From a virus, in IMG/VR virus record IMGVR_UViG_3300044998_000260, positions 41,489 through 105,488 of that record: a stretch of 64,000 nt of DNA. One strand, written 5' to 3'. A model generated the notes under the pieces. The model was not told the DNA's origin. It did no database searches and saw only the letters and a program-made list of their open reading frames with translations. The stretch's first letter is position 1. Each line of letters starts with the position of its first letter. Positions 27,704 to 35,300 of the stretch are shown here, one piece after another. Both the position numbers and the translations under genes were made by a program.

Positions 27704-28825
27704 ATGTCCTTCTATCATCTATGGCTTCGACTACTCGGCCGGCAACGGGGTCCACATACGACCACAACCACGGCTGATCCAACAACCACGACGCTAGCTC
27801 CAACCACGACTACAGTTGCACCAACAACCACAACTACGGCTACGCCGACGACTACGACTCGTGCTCCAACCACAACCACGGCTGCACCGACGACTACAAC
27901 TACGCTAGCACCGACAACCACAACTCGAGCTCCAACAACGACGACGCTAGCTCCAACTACGACAACTCGAGCTCCAACAACGACGACGCTAGCTCCAACC
28001 ACGACTACGGTTGCACCAACAACCACAACCACGGCTACGCCGACGACTACGACGCTAGCACCGACAACCACGACTCGTGCTCCAACGACTACGACTCGTG
28101 CTCCAACAACGACAACGGCTGCACCAACAACAACCGCAGCGCCGCCAAGCGGCGTGCTGTTCAGTCATGGGTTCGATGATGGCGGCTGGGCGGGCATGGG
28201 TCGCTGGGGTTCTCCCCGCATCGTGACCGATGCCACTGCTAATGGTGGACGATGCGTGCAGTTCGATTGGACACGAGGTGGTGATCGTGACCAGGCCATC
28301 TCCCACACGGTGACCGGGACTCGTCTCAAGTTGCACGCACGATTCCGTTACAAGCAGTCGGCCAACGCCGACAACAGCGGCATCAAGAAGACCGTCCGGA
28401 TCCGAGCCGACATCAATGGCCAGAGCGGCAGGGCCGTCGGCACCTTCAATATCCAGTGGAACGGCTTCCTGTTCTACGGCGACGATTTCGCAATAGCCCC
28501 ATGGAACATCTGGCAGACTGGCTTCGAGACATCGCAAGCCATCTACACCCAGAACCATCCGAACACCTTCAGGGATCGCTGGCGATACATTGAGGTAATG
28601 TTGGACTACTCGGAACCCGGCAAGCAAAAGGCCGGAATGTGGATCGACGGGGTGCAGATCATCAATTACAGTGGGAACTTGGCCACACCGATGCCGTCGA
28701 ACTTCTCGCTGCGGGATGTGTGGTTTGCGAGCTGGTTCAACGATCCCGCCGATACCCGATCCGAGTGGTTTGACGATATCGTGATATCAGATTCCTATAT
28801 TGGGGTTCCAACAACCACCCAATAA
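27704..28825 (+). CDS. Thr-rich mucin-like surface protein with C-terminal LamG-type lectin domain, 373 aa
   Basis: Residues 19-148 consist of about 19 copies of a short PTTTT(x)(A/T) unit, a Thr/Pro-rich stalk like O-glycosylated mucins. Residues 150-370 form a jelly-roll domain (GVLFSHGFDDGGWAGMGRWG to WFDDIVISDSYIG) similar to LamG or polysaccharide-lyase-like lectin folds, and to the two secreted proteins at 48.8-51.9 kb. No signal peptide is clear. Two downstream genes look glycosylation-related, so the stalk may be sugar-coated. Likely a virion decoration or receptor-binding protein; inferred. Confidence 0.72.
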   Translation: MSFYHLWLRLLGRQRGPHTTTTTADPTTTTLAPTTTTVAPTTTTTATPTTTTRAPTTTTAAPTTTTTLAPTTTTRAPTTTTLAPTTTTRAPTTTTLAPTTTTVAPTTTTTATPTTTTLAPTTTTRAPTTTTRAPTTTTAAPTTTAAPPSGVLFSHGFDDGGWAGMGRWGSPRIVTDATANGGRCVQFDWTRGGDRDQAISHTVTGTRLKLHARFRYKQSANADNSGIKKTVRIRADINGQSGRAVGTFNIQWNGFLFYGDDFAIAPWNIWQTGFETSQAIYTQNHPNTFRDRWRYIEVMLDYSEPGKQKAGMWIDGVQIINYSGNLATPMPSNFSLRDVWFASWFNDPADTRSEWFDDIVISDSYIGVPTTTQ

Positions 28826-28871
28826 GTGTATGGGGAGCCGCAACAATCAAAAAAATAGGTTATTGAATCAT

Positions 28872-29273
28872 ATGACACAAAATCAAGTAATTGAACAATT
28901 ATATTTGAATAAGCCAGAATCTATACATGATGTCATTCCATCAGAATTTTTCACCAAGTATGACTCGTATTTCACCATTCCGAACGGTGTGTTCGGTGCA
29001 GAGCGTGCGTCGCCGATTTTAGAGTTTTGTGTTCAATCAATGAACAGTTCCTGTGGGTGGTATGGTCCGTCGTGGTTTGGCATGACCATCAAAAAATTTC
29101 TGGGATTACCGAACGAAATACCACAGGCGCCGGTTGCTGAACAACTCCGAAATCATAACTACGAGTATTTTCATTACGGCAAATTTGAATCACAATATGC
29201 TCGGCACTGGTCATTGTATAGTTGGAGTCCTGAAGTATGGAATAAACTCAAGGATGGTGTGTATGAAGGATAA
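28872..29273 (+). CDS. hypothetical protein between surface protein and glycosyltransferase, 133 aa
   Basis: Start MTQNQVIEQLYLNK. Soluble, aromatic-rich, with a CVQSMNSSCGWYGPSWFGMT segment. Its last codons contain the ATG of the glycosyltransferase gene, so the two are co-translated and probably act together. No known family. Confidence 0.55.
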   Translation: MTQNQVIEQLYLNKPESIHDVIPSEFFTKYDSYFTIPNGVFGAERASPILEFCVQSMNSSCGWYGPSWFGMTIKKFLGLPNEIPQAPVAEQLRNHNYEYFHYGKFESQYARHWSLYSWSPEVWNKLKDGVYEG

Positions 29274-30060
29274 AGTGAGTTTCGTCTGCACAACATTTCG
29301 TCGGGCGACCTGCGTTGAACGTATCATTGCACAATTCCACGCTCAGACCTATCGACACGCCGAGCTCATCATTTTCAATACCGATCAGGAATATCCGATA
29401 TCGTTGGCCGTCCCCGACGAACAAATCATCGTGATCAACAATGACCGAAATTATCAGACTGGTCTTCCCTATACAAATCGCGGCGATATTTGCCGTGACG
29501 CGGTGACACACGCGACCGGGGAGTTTTTCATGTTGGCCGATGATGATGATATCTACTTACCGTGGCATTTACAACAAGCCGTAGAAGGCATCACAGAAAT
29601 AGGAAAAGATGCGTGGAAACCCGCAAATAGTTTCTTCGCCAGTCAACAAGGAATCATATTGGTTCAGAACACGTTGGAAGCCTCGGTTATTGTCCGTATG
29701 TCTCGCATTCGTGAAATTGGCTTTCGGTCGGACTTGACTGGATATGAAGGATTGAGTTGGTATACTCAACTCCGTGATGAACGACAACTTGACGAATACA
29801 ACCCGAATTTTGTTCCGTCGTATTGTTTCAATTGGAGTGACCCCGCCGAGCTCGCCGGTCACAAACAAAGCGGCGATATTGATAATCCCGACAATTTTGA
29901 AAATCACAAGCAGCAATCCCGAGATCCAGCCACTCGGGCCTTGACGCCGTTTGCATCGTTGGATGATACCTATCGTCCATATTATGATTTCATTCGGAAT
30001 AATCCCGATCTGTTCAATCGCGAATATGTCGCCAGATATGCCGCTCCGTTTCTGACTTGA
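29263..30060 (+). CDS. GT2-type (GT-A) glycosyltransferase, 265 aa
   Basis: VSFVCTTFRRATCVERIIAQ at the N-terminus is the start of a GT-A nucleotide-sugar fold, and GEFFMLADDDDIYLPWHLQQ (about residues 88-107) carries the acidic DxD metal site. The middle has a QTYRHAELIIFN strand as in GT2 enzymes. It overlaps the upstream gene and follows the Thr-rich surface protein, so the stalk Thr residues are the natural acceptor to suspect. Donor sugar unknown. Confidence 0.75.
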   Translation: MKDKVSFVCTTFRRATCVERIIAQFHAQTYRHAELIIFNTDQEYPISLAVPDEQIIVINNDRNYQTGLPYTNRGDICRDAVTHATGEFFMLADDDDIYLPWHLQQAVEGITEIGKDAWKPANSFFASQQGIILVQNTLEASVIVRMSRIREIGFRSDLTGYEGLSWYTQLRDERQLDEYNPNFVPSYCFNWSDPAELAGHKQSGDIDNPDNFENHKQQSRDPATRALTPFASLDDTYRPYYDFIRNNPDLFNREYVARYAAPFLT

Positions 30061-30071
30061 TCGAACCGGTT

Positions 30072-30132
30072 TGTAACGAGAATGTAACAACGATAACGAG
30101 GGGTTGTGTTTCAAACACTTTCGAGCTATTAT
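30072..30132 (+). promoter_or_regulatory. Pho-box-like promoter, plus strand
   Basis: TGTAACGAGAATGTAAC (30072-30088), 15 bp, -35 TTGTGT, 17 bp, -10 TATTAT (30127-30132). An ATG begins six bases further. Confidence 0.7.
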
Positions 30133-30186
30133 TCTTCCATGACTGATACGCAAACCTACACCCACCCAGTGGAAGGGCGAGTTTCC

Positions 30187-30384
30187 ATGATTGATATGCA
30201 AACCTACACCCAATGGAAGGGCAAGGTGAACTTCTTGCTCGTTCGCTCGTTCGGTCTTGGCGTCGATGACCTTCCGGATTGCCCGTATCGCGACTGGTAT
30301 GAAGACGACGTTAGCCCCGCTACGGCGGCGAAGCGAGCCATCGCTGCGGCAGAGTTTGGAGACTACGACGCTTACGACGACTAA
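30187..30384 (+). CDS. hypothetical protein, 65 aa
   Basis: I chose MIDMQTYTQWKG, preceded by GAAGGGCGAG. A first ATG at 30139 lies six bases after the -10 box and would give a leaderless, 81-aa form. The two starts sit in a near-exact 48-bp duplication (CATGAnTGATAnGCAAACCT), so the second arose by copying the first. Acidic, ends DYDAYDD. Confidence 0.5.
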   Translation: MIDMQTYTQWKGKVNFLLVRSFGLGVDDLPDCPYRDWYEDDVSPATAAKRAIAAAEFGDYDAYDD

Positions 30385-30499
30385 CCTTTTACACCGGTCG
30401 TTCCACCCTTGACCGACTACACCCTTTAGTTGATCCCCGGTGTCCTCAAAAGAGGACATCGTGAGGCGGTCTGTAACAATTGTGTAATATGGACCCTAG

Positions 30500-30721
30500 T
30501 TATGGACCTCCGAGGGCGGCGACCGTAACTTTGCATACGGCATTATACCCGTGGCGGGCAATGAGCTTATCAATCTCACGGCCTGCGTCACCACCGACAC
30601 GATCCAAGGTCAGTTCCGCCGCTTCGTCCCACGAACAAGGGATGGCATCGGGTGACACCTCGGCCCACACGCGACGGAGCGCGGTTTCGGTTTCATCGGA
30701 CATCTTGATGCGGGGTGCCAT
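30500..30721 (-). CDS. hypothetical protein, 73 aa
   Basis: Helical, with two predicted helices around a Gly-Gly turn (RVGGDAGREIDKLIARHGYN). AAGGCAAC precedes the ATG. No domain recognised. Confidence 0.5.
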   Translation of the reverse strand: MAPRIKMSDETETALRRVWAEVSPDAIPCSWDEAAELTLDRVGGDAGREIDKLIARHGYNAVCKVTVAALGGP

Positions 30722-30824
30722 GTTGCCTTTGCCTTAGAGGGTTGCGCGTCATGCTCTTTACACGGGGTAATCTACGCGAAAATGGGGGCGAAATCAAGAC
30801 CCAATCGGCGTTGTTAGATTTTTG

Positions 30825-30983
30825 TTACTTACCGCCGATTTTATCTTTTTTGATTAAACGATTAATTCCGCGCTTGGCTGAGGCAAGCGACCGATAAATT
30901 TGTGCATGCCCCGCCACATAATACTCGCCTTCCGGCAGTTTCACATAAATCGTGAAATTTTTGTATTCGGTGACACGCTTCAC
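30825..30983 (-). CDS. small basic protein, GTG start, 52 aa
   Basis: Begins with GTG (30981-30983) inside the stop of the upstream gene (GTGA), so translation is coupled. Reads KRVTEYKNFTIYVKLPEGEY, then a Lys/Arg-rich end. Too short and non-ATG for routine gene calls but clearly protein-like. Function unknown. Confidence 0.55.
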   Translation of the reverse strand: MKRVTEYKNFTIYVKLPEGEYYVAGHAQIYRSLASAKRGINRLIKKDKIGGK

Positions 30984-31372
30984 ACCGACACCGCCGTCAG
31001 GTATCCACTGCCGCCCTTGACGGGAACCATCTTCCAGGGAGTGCCAAACTTCGCTCTCGCTTCGTATCCGCCCCAGTTGAAATCGTCAATCGTCCACAGC
31101 GTGCCAAAACTACGATTGAAGTTCGGAGCATTGTGACTCGCCGAGGCGAAGATCACGCCGTCGGTCAGTCGGACGAAATACCGAACACTGGACCCCACGA
31201 TGACCTTGGCAAACTTGCGACCCATTGCGATCTTGACGTGCGCGTTTTCCATGTTCGCTGCACAGTCGAGTCTGTCAGCAATCAAACGATTCATCGTATC
31301 GCGTCCGATTGTCCAGGCGAAGGTGTTGAGAAGGTCCGACATTGCCGTTTTCTGAATCATCGCGTTGCTCAT
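30980..31372 (-). CDS. hypothetical protein, paralogue of the 55.3-kb protein, 130 aa
   Basis: The block GRKFAKVIVGSSVRYFVRLT, then APNFNRSFGTLWTIDDFNW aligns closely with GRKFDKVYVDGKVRYFVART and APNFRWFFGTLENADKWDW in the protein at 55254-55601. The shared fold is unknown but conserved within the genome. Start MSNAMIQK has GGAACAAG upstream. Confidence 0.6.
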   Translation of the reverse strand: MSNAMIQKTAMSDLLNTFAWTIGRDTMNRLIADRLDCAANMENAHVKIAMGRKFAKVIVGSSVRYFVRLTDGVIFASASHNAPNFNRSFGTLWTIDDFNWGGYEARAKFGTPWKMVPVKGGSGYLTAVSV

Positions 31373-31403
31373 GATCACTTGTTCCCGTTCGTGAAGTTTT
31401 CCA

Positions 31404-31634
31404 TTAGCGGGTTTGCTCCTTCAAAAGACGAGCCTTGCGAAATCGGTTGATTCCGTTTTCAGCACGGCGTTGAAGGTCATGCTTACCGTTCACGGGTTCG
31501 GTGGAACGCCGCACGGGTTCGAAAATGGGTTCGTCTACTTCGTCGAAATCAAGATGTTGCAGATTCAAGCGAGGCACAGCAGTATTCGTTGGGGTTATGG
31601 CTGATTGTGAGGCGGTCGTTATGCGGAGATCCAA
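31404..31634 (-). CDS. hypothetical protein, 76 aa, possible TTG start
   Basis: The frame opens with TTG inside the last codons of the upstream gene and lacks a ribosome-binding site; coupling is the only plausible way to start. Polar, with basic tail FRKARLLKEQTR. Low certainty. Confidence 0.4.
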   Translation of the reverse strand: MDLRITTASQSAITPTNTAVPRLNLQHLDFDEVDEPIFEPVRRSTEPVNGKHDLQRRAENGINRFRKARLLKEQTR

Positions 31635-31816
31635 TGGATCAGTGCGGCCGCTTCCTCGGGTGTGCGCATCGGAAATACTGCCACCTGCCGACTCAAACGG
31701 CCTTCCACCGTCTTGACGAGCCAGCCAGCGGGCAAAAGGCGCGTGACGCGCCCAGTCACATAAATGCCATCCACAGGAAAGGCGACCGTATCGCCTACAG
31801 CGATGCGATTGCGCAT
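31619..31816 (-). CDS. SH3-like small protein, 65 aa
   Basis: A strand-rich domain (RIAVGDTVAFPVDGIYVTGR...GWLVKTVEG) resembling small SH3/KOW beta barrels, followed by a helix. GAGGCTGAT precedes the ATG. Confidence 0.5.
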   Translation of the reverse strand: MRNRIAVGDTVAFPVDGIYVTGRVTRLLPAGWLVKTVEGRLSRQVAVFPMRTPEEAAALIHWISA

Positions 31817-31817
31817 A

Positions 31818-32039
31818 TCAGCCTCGGTGAATCTTGACGATGGTGAGCTTACCGTCTACGACGGTGGCAATGTGCCACCAATCGTATGTCGGGGTATAAC
31901 CATCTTCGTCGGGTTCCGGGGATCGAACCACGTTCTCGGCATCCTCGACGGACTCAAAGGTGCCGATGAAATCCAACATCCCACCTTTGGGATAGTAGGT
32001 CGATCCAGCAAACAGGAAAAGCGGAGTCGTTTCAGTCAT
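31818..32039 (-). CDS. hypothetical protein on a probable leaderless mRNA, 73 aa
   Basis: The ATG (32037-32039) lies six bases after a -10 TATATT (32046-32051), so the expected transcript starts at the ATG itself. The product has a strand-helix pattern and a YDWWHIATVVDG segment. No domain recognised. Confidence 0.55.
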   Translation of the reverse strand: MTETTPLFLFAGSTYYPKGGMLDFIGTFESVEDAENVVRSPEPDEDGYTPTYDWWHIATVVDGKLTIVKIHRG

Positions 32040-32045
32040 GTGAGT

Positions 32046-32105
32046 AATATAGTCAACATCGGACGGAATACAAGGGGAACAACGTGTCGTTACACTTTCG
32101 TTACA
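32046..32105 (-). promoter_or_regulatory. Pho-box-like promoter
   Basis: TGTAACGAAAGTGTAAC (32089-32105), 15 bp, -35 TTGTAT, 16 bp, -10 TATATT (32046-32051). Confidence 0.7.
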
Positions 32106-32138
32106 CACCGGTGTGGGCGCGGTGTCAGGGGGTCACAC

Positions 32139-32453
32139 CTAGTTCGTGGTCCATTCCTCGTACCCGTCAGAGTCTCGGACGGGGATCCTGTTTCCACGTT
32201 CGTCATACGTGAACCACTCCTCGTATCCGTTAGAGTCTCGGAAATGGGTCTTGTTCCCGAGATCGTCGTACGTGGTCCATTCCTCGTACCCGGTGGAGGT
32301 TCGGAAATGGGTTTCGTTTCCGCGTTCGTCGTACGTGGACCACTCCTCGTATCCGTTAGAGTCTCGGAAATGGGTCTTGTTCCCGAGATCGTCGTACGTG
32401 GACCATGACTCGTACCCGTTGTCGTACACCATGTGCTCGACCCGATTTTTCAT
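32139..32453 (-). CDS. protein of five YD-like repeats, 104 aa
   Basis: Almost the whole protein is five copies of a ~20-residue unit, GYEEWxTYDxxGNxTHFRDSN, similar to the YDxxGN strands of RHS/YD-repeat proteins. The repeats are nearly identical at DNA level too, so copy number may vary. Start MKNRVEH has CGGAGC six bases upstream. It could form a small beta solenoid; function unknown. Confidence 0.65.
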   Translation of the reverse strand: MKNRVEHMVYDNGYESWSTYDDLGNKTHFRDSNGYEEWSTYDERGNETHFRTSTGYEEWTTYDDLGNKTHFRDSNGYEEWFTYDERGNRIPVRDSDGYEEWTTN

Positions 32454-32486
32454 GTGTGCTCCGTTCAGGGGAAAGGTGACATAATA

Positions 32487-32546
32487 ATAATAACCCGCAA
32501 GGGCGCGGTTGTCAAGGGCAATGCGGTCTGTTACACGGTCGTTACA
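32487..32546 (-). promoter_or_regulatory. Pho-box-like promoter of the YD-repeat gene
   Basis: TGTAACGACCGTGTAAC (32530-32546), 14 bp, -35 TTGACA (32510-32515), 17 bp, -10 TATTAT (32487-32492). Confidence 0.7.
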
Positions 32547-32602
32547 AACCGGTTCGGCCCCACCGAAAAATCTAGTGCCGATTTATTCGGTTACACGAAC
32601 CG

Positions 32603-32848
32603 TTAGTCCCATTCGCCGTAATAACCATAGTCCTCGTCAGTGCCGAAGCCAGCATCACGCAGACCCGTGGCGTGGTCACCATCCATATCGTCGTCGAAGT
32701 CATATTCGTCGTCGAAGTCATCTTCGTCGTCGAAATCGTCGTCAAACAGTTCCTCGAGCTCTTCCTCGGTCAGTTCCTCAAACTCAGACTCATCGATTTC
32801 GTCCTCAAGTTCCTGCGAACGATTGTCGAGATCGTTGAAATCCAGCAT
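32603..32848 (-). CDS. highly acidic protein, 81 aa
   Basis: About half the residues are Asp or Glu, with runs such as EELTEEELEELFDDDFDD and almost no basic residues. AGAGGATACC precedes the ATG. Such charge is found in DNA-mimic proteins (for example Ocr), in histone-like chaperones, and in simple disordered tails. No fold can be assigned. Confidence 0.6.
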   Translation of the reverse strand: MLDFNDLDNRSQELEDEIDESEFEELTEEELEELFDDDFDDEDDFDDEYDFDDDMDGDHATGLRDAGFGTDEDYGYYGEWD

Positions 32849-32862
32849 GGTATCCTCTTGGG

Positions 32863-33009
32863 TTAGATGATTTCAAGCATGTGCTTGATTTCCTGATCAA
32901 ACACATCGCTCTGCTCTTCGGCGGGATATTCCTCGGTCACGGCATCGCTGAGCATCGCGTCGCGTTCGGCTTCCAGATAAAACGAATAATCCATGAGATC
33001 GTATTCCAC
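32863..33009 (-). CDS. hypothetical acidic protein, GTG start, 48 aa
   Basis: An ATG 57 bases further upstream falls across the -10 box, so it cannot be used. GTG (33007-33009) has CGGAGC six bases upstream, the same ribosome-binding site as two neighbouring genes. Helical and acidic. Unknown. Confidence 0.55.
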   Translation of the reverse strand: MEYDLMDYSFYLEAERDAMLSDAVTEEYPAEEQSDVFDQEIKHMLEII

Positions 33010-33038
33010 AAGCCGCTCCGTGTTGAGGTTATGAGTGT

Positions 33039-33098
33039 AATATAAACCGTCTGGGGGTTCGATCAAGCCCTTACGCTCCGTGTTACATTCTCGTTACA
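33039..33098 (-). promoter_or_regulatory. Pho-box-like promoter
   Basis: TGTAACGAGAATGTAAC (33082-33098), 15 bp, -35 TTGATC (33061-33066), 16 bp, -10 TATATT (33039-33044). Confidence 0.7.
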
Positions 33099-33112
33099 GG
33101 CCGGGCGGTATG

Positions 33113-33140
33113 AAAAAAGAGCGATTTCTCGCCCTTTTTC
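33113..33140 (-). terminator. bidirectional terminator
   Basis: GAAAAAGGGCGAG-AAAT-CGCTCTTTTTTC hairpin with flanking A/T runs, after the 125-aa gene. Confidence 0.8.
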
Positions 33141-33152
33141 TATTTGAGGGGA

Positions 33153-33530
33153 TTAGTTTTCCGACTCCATCGACACGCCATATTCACGGCGTCCGTCGAT
33201 ATGGTAGAACACCGCATACTCGCTATTACGAGGAGCGGTATCGCACAGCTCGTAGTCCACCTGACCACGATTCCAAACATACTGCTTGGGCATATCTACC
33301 GAACCTTCGCAGCGGTCCCACACGGAACACCAGCGGTCGCCACAACATTCGCAGTCATAGCCCTTGGCCACGCCGTCGAAATACACGCCGATGTCTTCGG
33401 CCTTGCTATTTGCTTCGGCGGCGGTGAACGCCTGAATGTAGACGTAGTTGCCAACGGAATCGTTGAACACGAGCCTACCGCCAGGGTTGTTCTGGCGGAA
33501 CTCAAACCACTTGGGAGTCAGCTTGCCCAT
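33153..33530 (-). CDS. hypothetical Cys-containing protein, 125 aa
   Basis: A strand-rich protein with a YDCECCGDRWCSVWDRC cluster near residue 60 that probably binds zinc, and a conserved-looking AEDIGVYFDGV segment. CGGAGC lies six bases before the ATG. The terminator at 33113 ends its transcript. No family assigned. Confidence 0.6.
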   Translation of the reverse strand: MGKLTPKWFEFRQNNPGGRLVFNDSVGNYVYIQAFTAAEANSKAEDIGVYFDGVAKGYDCECCGDRWCSVWDRCEGSVDMPKQYVWNRGQVDYELCDTAPRNSEYAVFYHIDGRREYGVSMESEN

Positions 33531-33543
33531 ATTTGCTCCGTAG

Positions 33544-33849
33544 TTAGTTAGCGATGTCCACGTAGGCGCACTGCGTTACCAGAAAATCGAGCAGGTTCGC
33601 GCAGTAAACGTCAATCTCGGAATCGTTGTAATCCAGATCCTCAAGCCGATTGATGAGAAACTCCACAAACTCGTTGTTGCCCACCATTACACGGTTCGTG
33701 TCGCCCCAAGTCCACGGCGCTTGATCCGTGATACTGTCCAGAAAATCGTCGGCACTTTCACCGAGCATTCCAAAGTGCTCGATCACATCACGATAGATCG
33801 CATTGGCCGAAACAAACTGACACGTCTCAAGGTTAGCGCTGGTAATCAT
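33544..33849 (-). CDS. hypothetical helical protein, 101 aa
   Basis: Contains DQAPWTWGDTNRVMVGNNEF and ends with a YVDIAN strand; the protein at 42610-42864 has MTWGDANRTLMDV and ends YIDMEN, so the two are paralogues. GAGGCTGTCC precedes the ATG. Function unknown. Confidence 0.55.
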   Translation of the reverse strand: MITSANLETCQFVSANAIYRDVIEHFGMLGESADDFLDSITDQAPWTWGDTNRVMVGNNEFVEFLINRLEDLDYNDSEIDVYCANLLDFLVTQCAYVDIAN

Positions 33850-34021
33850 GGACAGCCTCGATTTCAGATACCGTGGCACTTACGGTGCGCTGGATGTAGC
33901 GCAATGCCGCTTCCACGGTGTTGTAACTCGCAGGAATGGTGACCTGCCGAATCGGACACTTGCGACCGTTGAGATCGGTGCCGATGATGTTCCACGAACG
34001 CCAGAATGTATGGTCTGCCAT
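33833..34021 (-). CDS. hypothetical protein, 62 aa
   Basis: Start MADHTFWRSWN, after GTGAGGGCAAGTAAC. Strand-strand-helix pattern. Overlaps the next gene start by 17 bp. Unknown. Confidence 0.5.
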   Translation of the reverse strand: MADHTFWRSWNIIGTDLNGRKCPIRQVTIPASYNTVEAALRYIQRTVSATVSEIEAVHDYQR

Positions 34022-34093
34022 GTTACTTGCCCTCACGGCGAAGTTGCTTGAAACGACGATGAGCTTTGATGTCATCATCTTTATCACAGTGGA

Positions 34094-34154
34094 ATAATAC
34101 ACCCAAACCAGTTTGAATACAAGGGGTTTAGGCTGTTGTTACACGGATGTTACA
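34094..34154 (-). promoter_or_regulatory. Pho-box-like promoter
   Basis: TGTAACATCCGTGTAAC (34138-34154), 15 bp, -35 TTGTAT (34117-34122), 17 bp, -10 TATTAT (34094-34099). Confidence 0.75.
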
Positions 34155-34298
34155 TACCGGTCCAATGACAAACGGGCCGCTAGAGTATTGTCATCGAGCG
34201 ACCTTTACTGGCGTTGTTAGTTTTATGCAAGGACAGGAGATTATCTAACCGCCATTCGGCTGCACTGTATGAACCCAGCGGGTAATTCCAGCCTTTAG

Positions 34299-34371
34299 TG
34301 CTTCGAACAGGAGTCGAACCTGTAACCTACTGATTAAAAGTCAGCTGCTCTGCCAATTGAGCTATCGAAGC
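34299..34371 (-). tRNA. tRNA-Lys(TTT), copy 2
   Basis: Acceptor GCUUCGA/UCGAAGC, D arm UAGCUCAAUUGGCAGAGCA, stem GCUGA/UCAGU, anticodon UUU. Confidence 0.9.
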
Positions 34372-34384
34372 GTAAATCACCCCG

Positions 34385-34632
34385 AGAATTTCTCGACCTC
34401 TGATCTAAGGATGAATAGTGGTGATGTCCGGGTTTCGCCTATTCAGATGTTTCCCGGATTTTTGCCTTATGTTAATGGCTAATTGCAGCTGCCACTGCTC
34501 AACCTGTGTGACCAGAAACTGGCAGGTTTCTGATCACAGACCCCTCCTTGGGGCGGCCAGGCATCACACACAACGATTGTCAAACATCGCCGAGATCGGC
34601 TGCGTCGGATCATCCGACGGGTAATTCCTATG
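34385..34632 (-). ncRNA. structured RNA of unknown family (RNA D)
   Basis: Gene-free 250 nt with hairpins GUCGGAU/AUCCGAC, GCCGA/UCGGC, a long CAGAAAC/GUUUCUG arm extended by UGUGA/UCACA, and a CCGG/CCGG-closed 3' part. Lies between two tRNA genes like RNAs A-C. Confidence 0.5.
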
Positions 34633-34639
34633 TCCGCTA

Positions 34640-34708
34640 TAATCACAATGGGACTCGAACCCATATCTGCCCCCCCAGGGGCCGTCCTATCCGTTAGACC
34701 ATGTGATA
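34640..34708 (-). tRNA. short tRNA with G-rich anticodon arm, anticodon unclear
   Basis: T arm AUGGG/CCCAU and acceptor UAUCACA/UGUGAUU are recognisable, but the anticodon arm reads GGCCCCUGGGGGGGC, which folds in several registers (UGG or GGG possible). Only 69 nt long. Confidence 0.5.
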
Positions 34709-34872
34709 TCCGATAATGTATATTTGGCGCTATACAAAATCGGTCGCTTCTACCGAGCGTGCTTAGTGCGCCAACACCGTTCACACTGGTAGCCACTTGC
34801 GCAGTTTATTAAAGAGTATCAGCGCCATTCTCTTATAGGCAGTTTTCAGAGATGCCGAGCTCTTTATCGAAT

Positions 34873-34936
34873 TGGTCGTAACGAGACTCGAACTCGTCCG
34901 GATGACCCACGAATGACCCATCCATACCCATCGACC
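34873..34936 (-). tRNA. truncated tRNA-like RNA, 64 nt
   Basis: Acceptor GGUCG/CGACC and T arm ACGAG/CUCGU are good. Between them only 33 nt, forming a single GGAUG/CAUCC arm around a direct repeat (GGGUCAU). No D arm. Confidence 0.4.
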
Positions 34937-34941
34937 ATAGG

Positions 34942-35013
34942 TGACGCTAACGGGAGTCGAACCCGTGTTCTGAGATTGAAAGTCTCATGTCCTAGCCACT
35001 AGACGATAGCGCC
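34942..35013 (-). tRNA. tRNA-Glu(TTC), copy 3
   Basis: Acceptor GGCGCUA/UAGCGUC, Glu D arm, perfect UGAGA/UCUCA stem, anticodon UUC. Confidence 0.88.
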
Positions 35014-35016
35014 ATA

Positions 35017-35078
35017 AACGAGCGACGGACGCGAGAGCCGTCATTAGTCCCGACGGTCGGTGGCAGGACACTCGTTTC
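35017..35078 (-). ncRNA. stem-closed spacer element
   Basis: AAACGAG/CUCGUUU encloses a GACGG/CCGUC hairpin at the head of the second tRNA cluster. Confidence 0.4.
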
Positions 35079-35096
35079 GTTTGTCAATCAACGTTA

Positions 35097-35155
35097 GTAA
35101 GATAACCCATTCGGTGTCTCAGGTCAAGCTTACTTTTGTAACACTTTTGTTACGG
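35097..35155 (-). promoter_or_regulatory. promoter of the second tRNA cluster
   Basis: Repeat CGTAAC-N5-TGTTAC, then 10 bp, -35 TTGACC, 17 bp, -10 TATCTT (about 35097-35102). The box is closer to the -35 than elsewhere. Confidence 0.5.
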
Positions 35156-35239
35156 ACCACGGGTGCCGCTCTTGATACCTGGTCAAGAGTCCGTCACCAT
35201 TTCGGTTGGTGACCACCGTTCATCATTTACTCTAAATAA

Positions 35240-35300
35240 ATAATACACCAGAGGCGACTAAACCACAAGCCCCCAAATCCCATGTTACACGGTCGTTACA
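35240..35300 (-). promoter_or_regulatory. Pho-box-like promoter without obvious protein gene downstream
   Basis: TGTAACGACCGTGTAAC (35284-35300), 15 bp, -35 TTGTGG (35263-35268), 17 bp, -10 TATTAT (35240-35245). Downstream RNA has CTCTTGA/TCAAGAG and GGTGGTCACC hairpins. Confidence 0.65.

Noticed and set aside
27715-28071. Long Val-rich frame on the minus strand opposite the Thr-rich stalk
   Set aside because: It is the complement of the PTTTT repeats; all frames stay open because of composition, and no ribosome-binding site is present.
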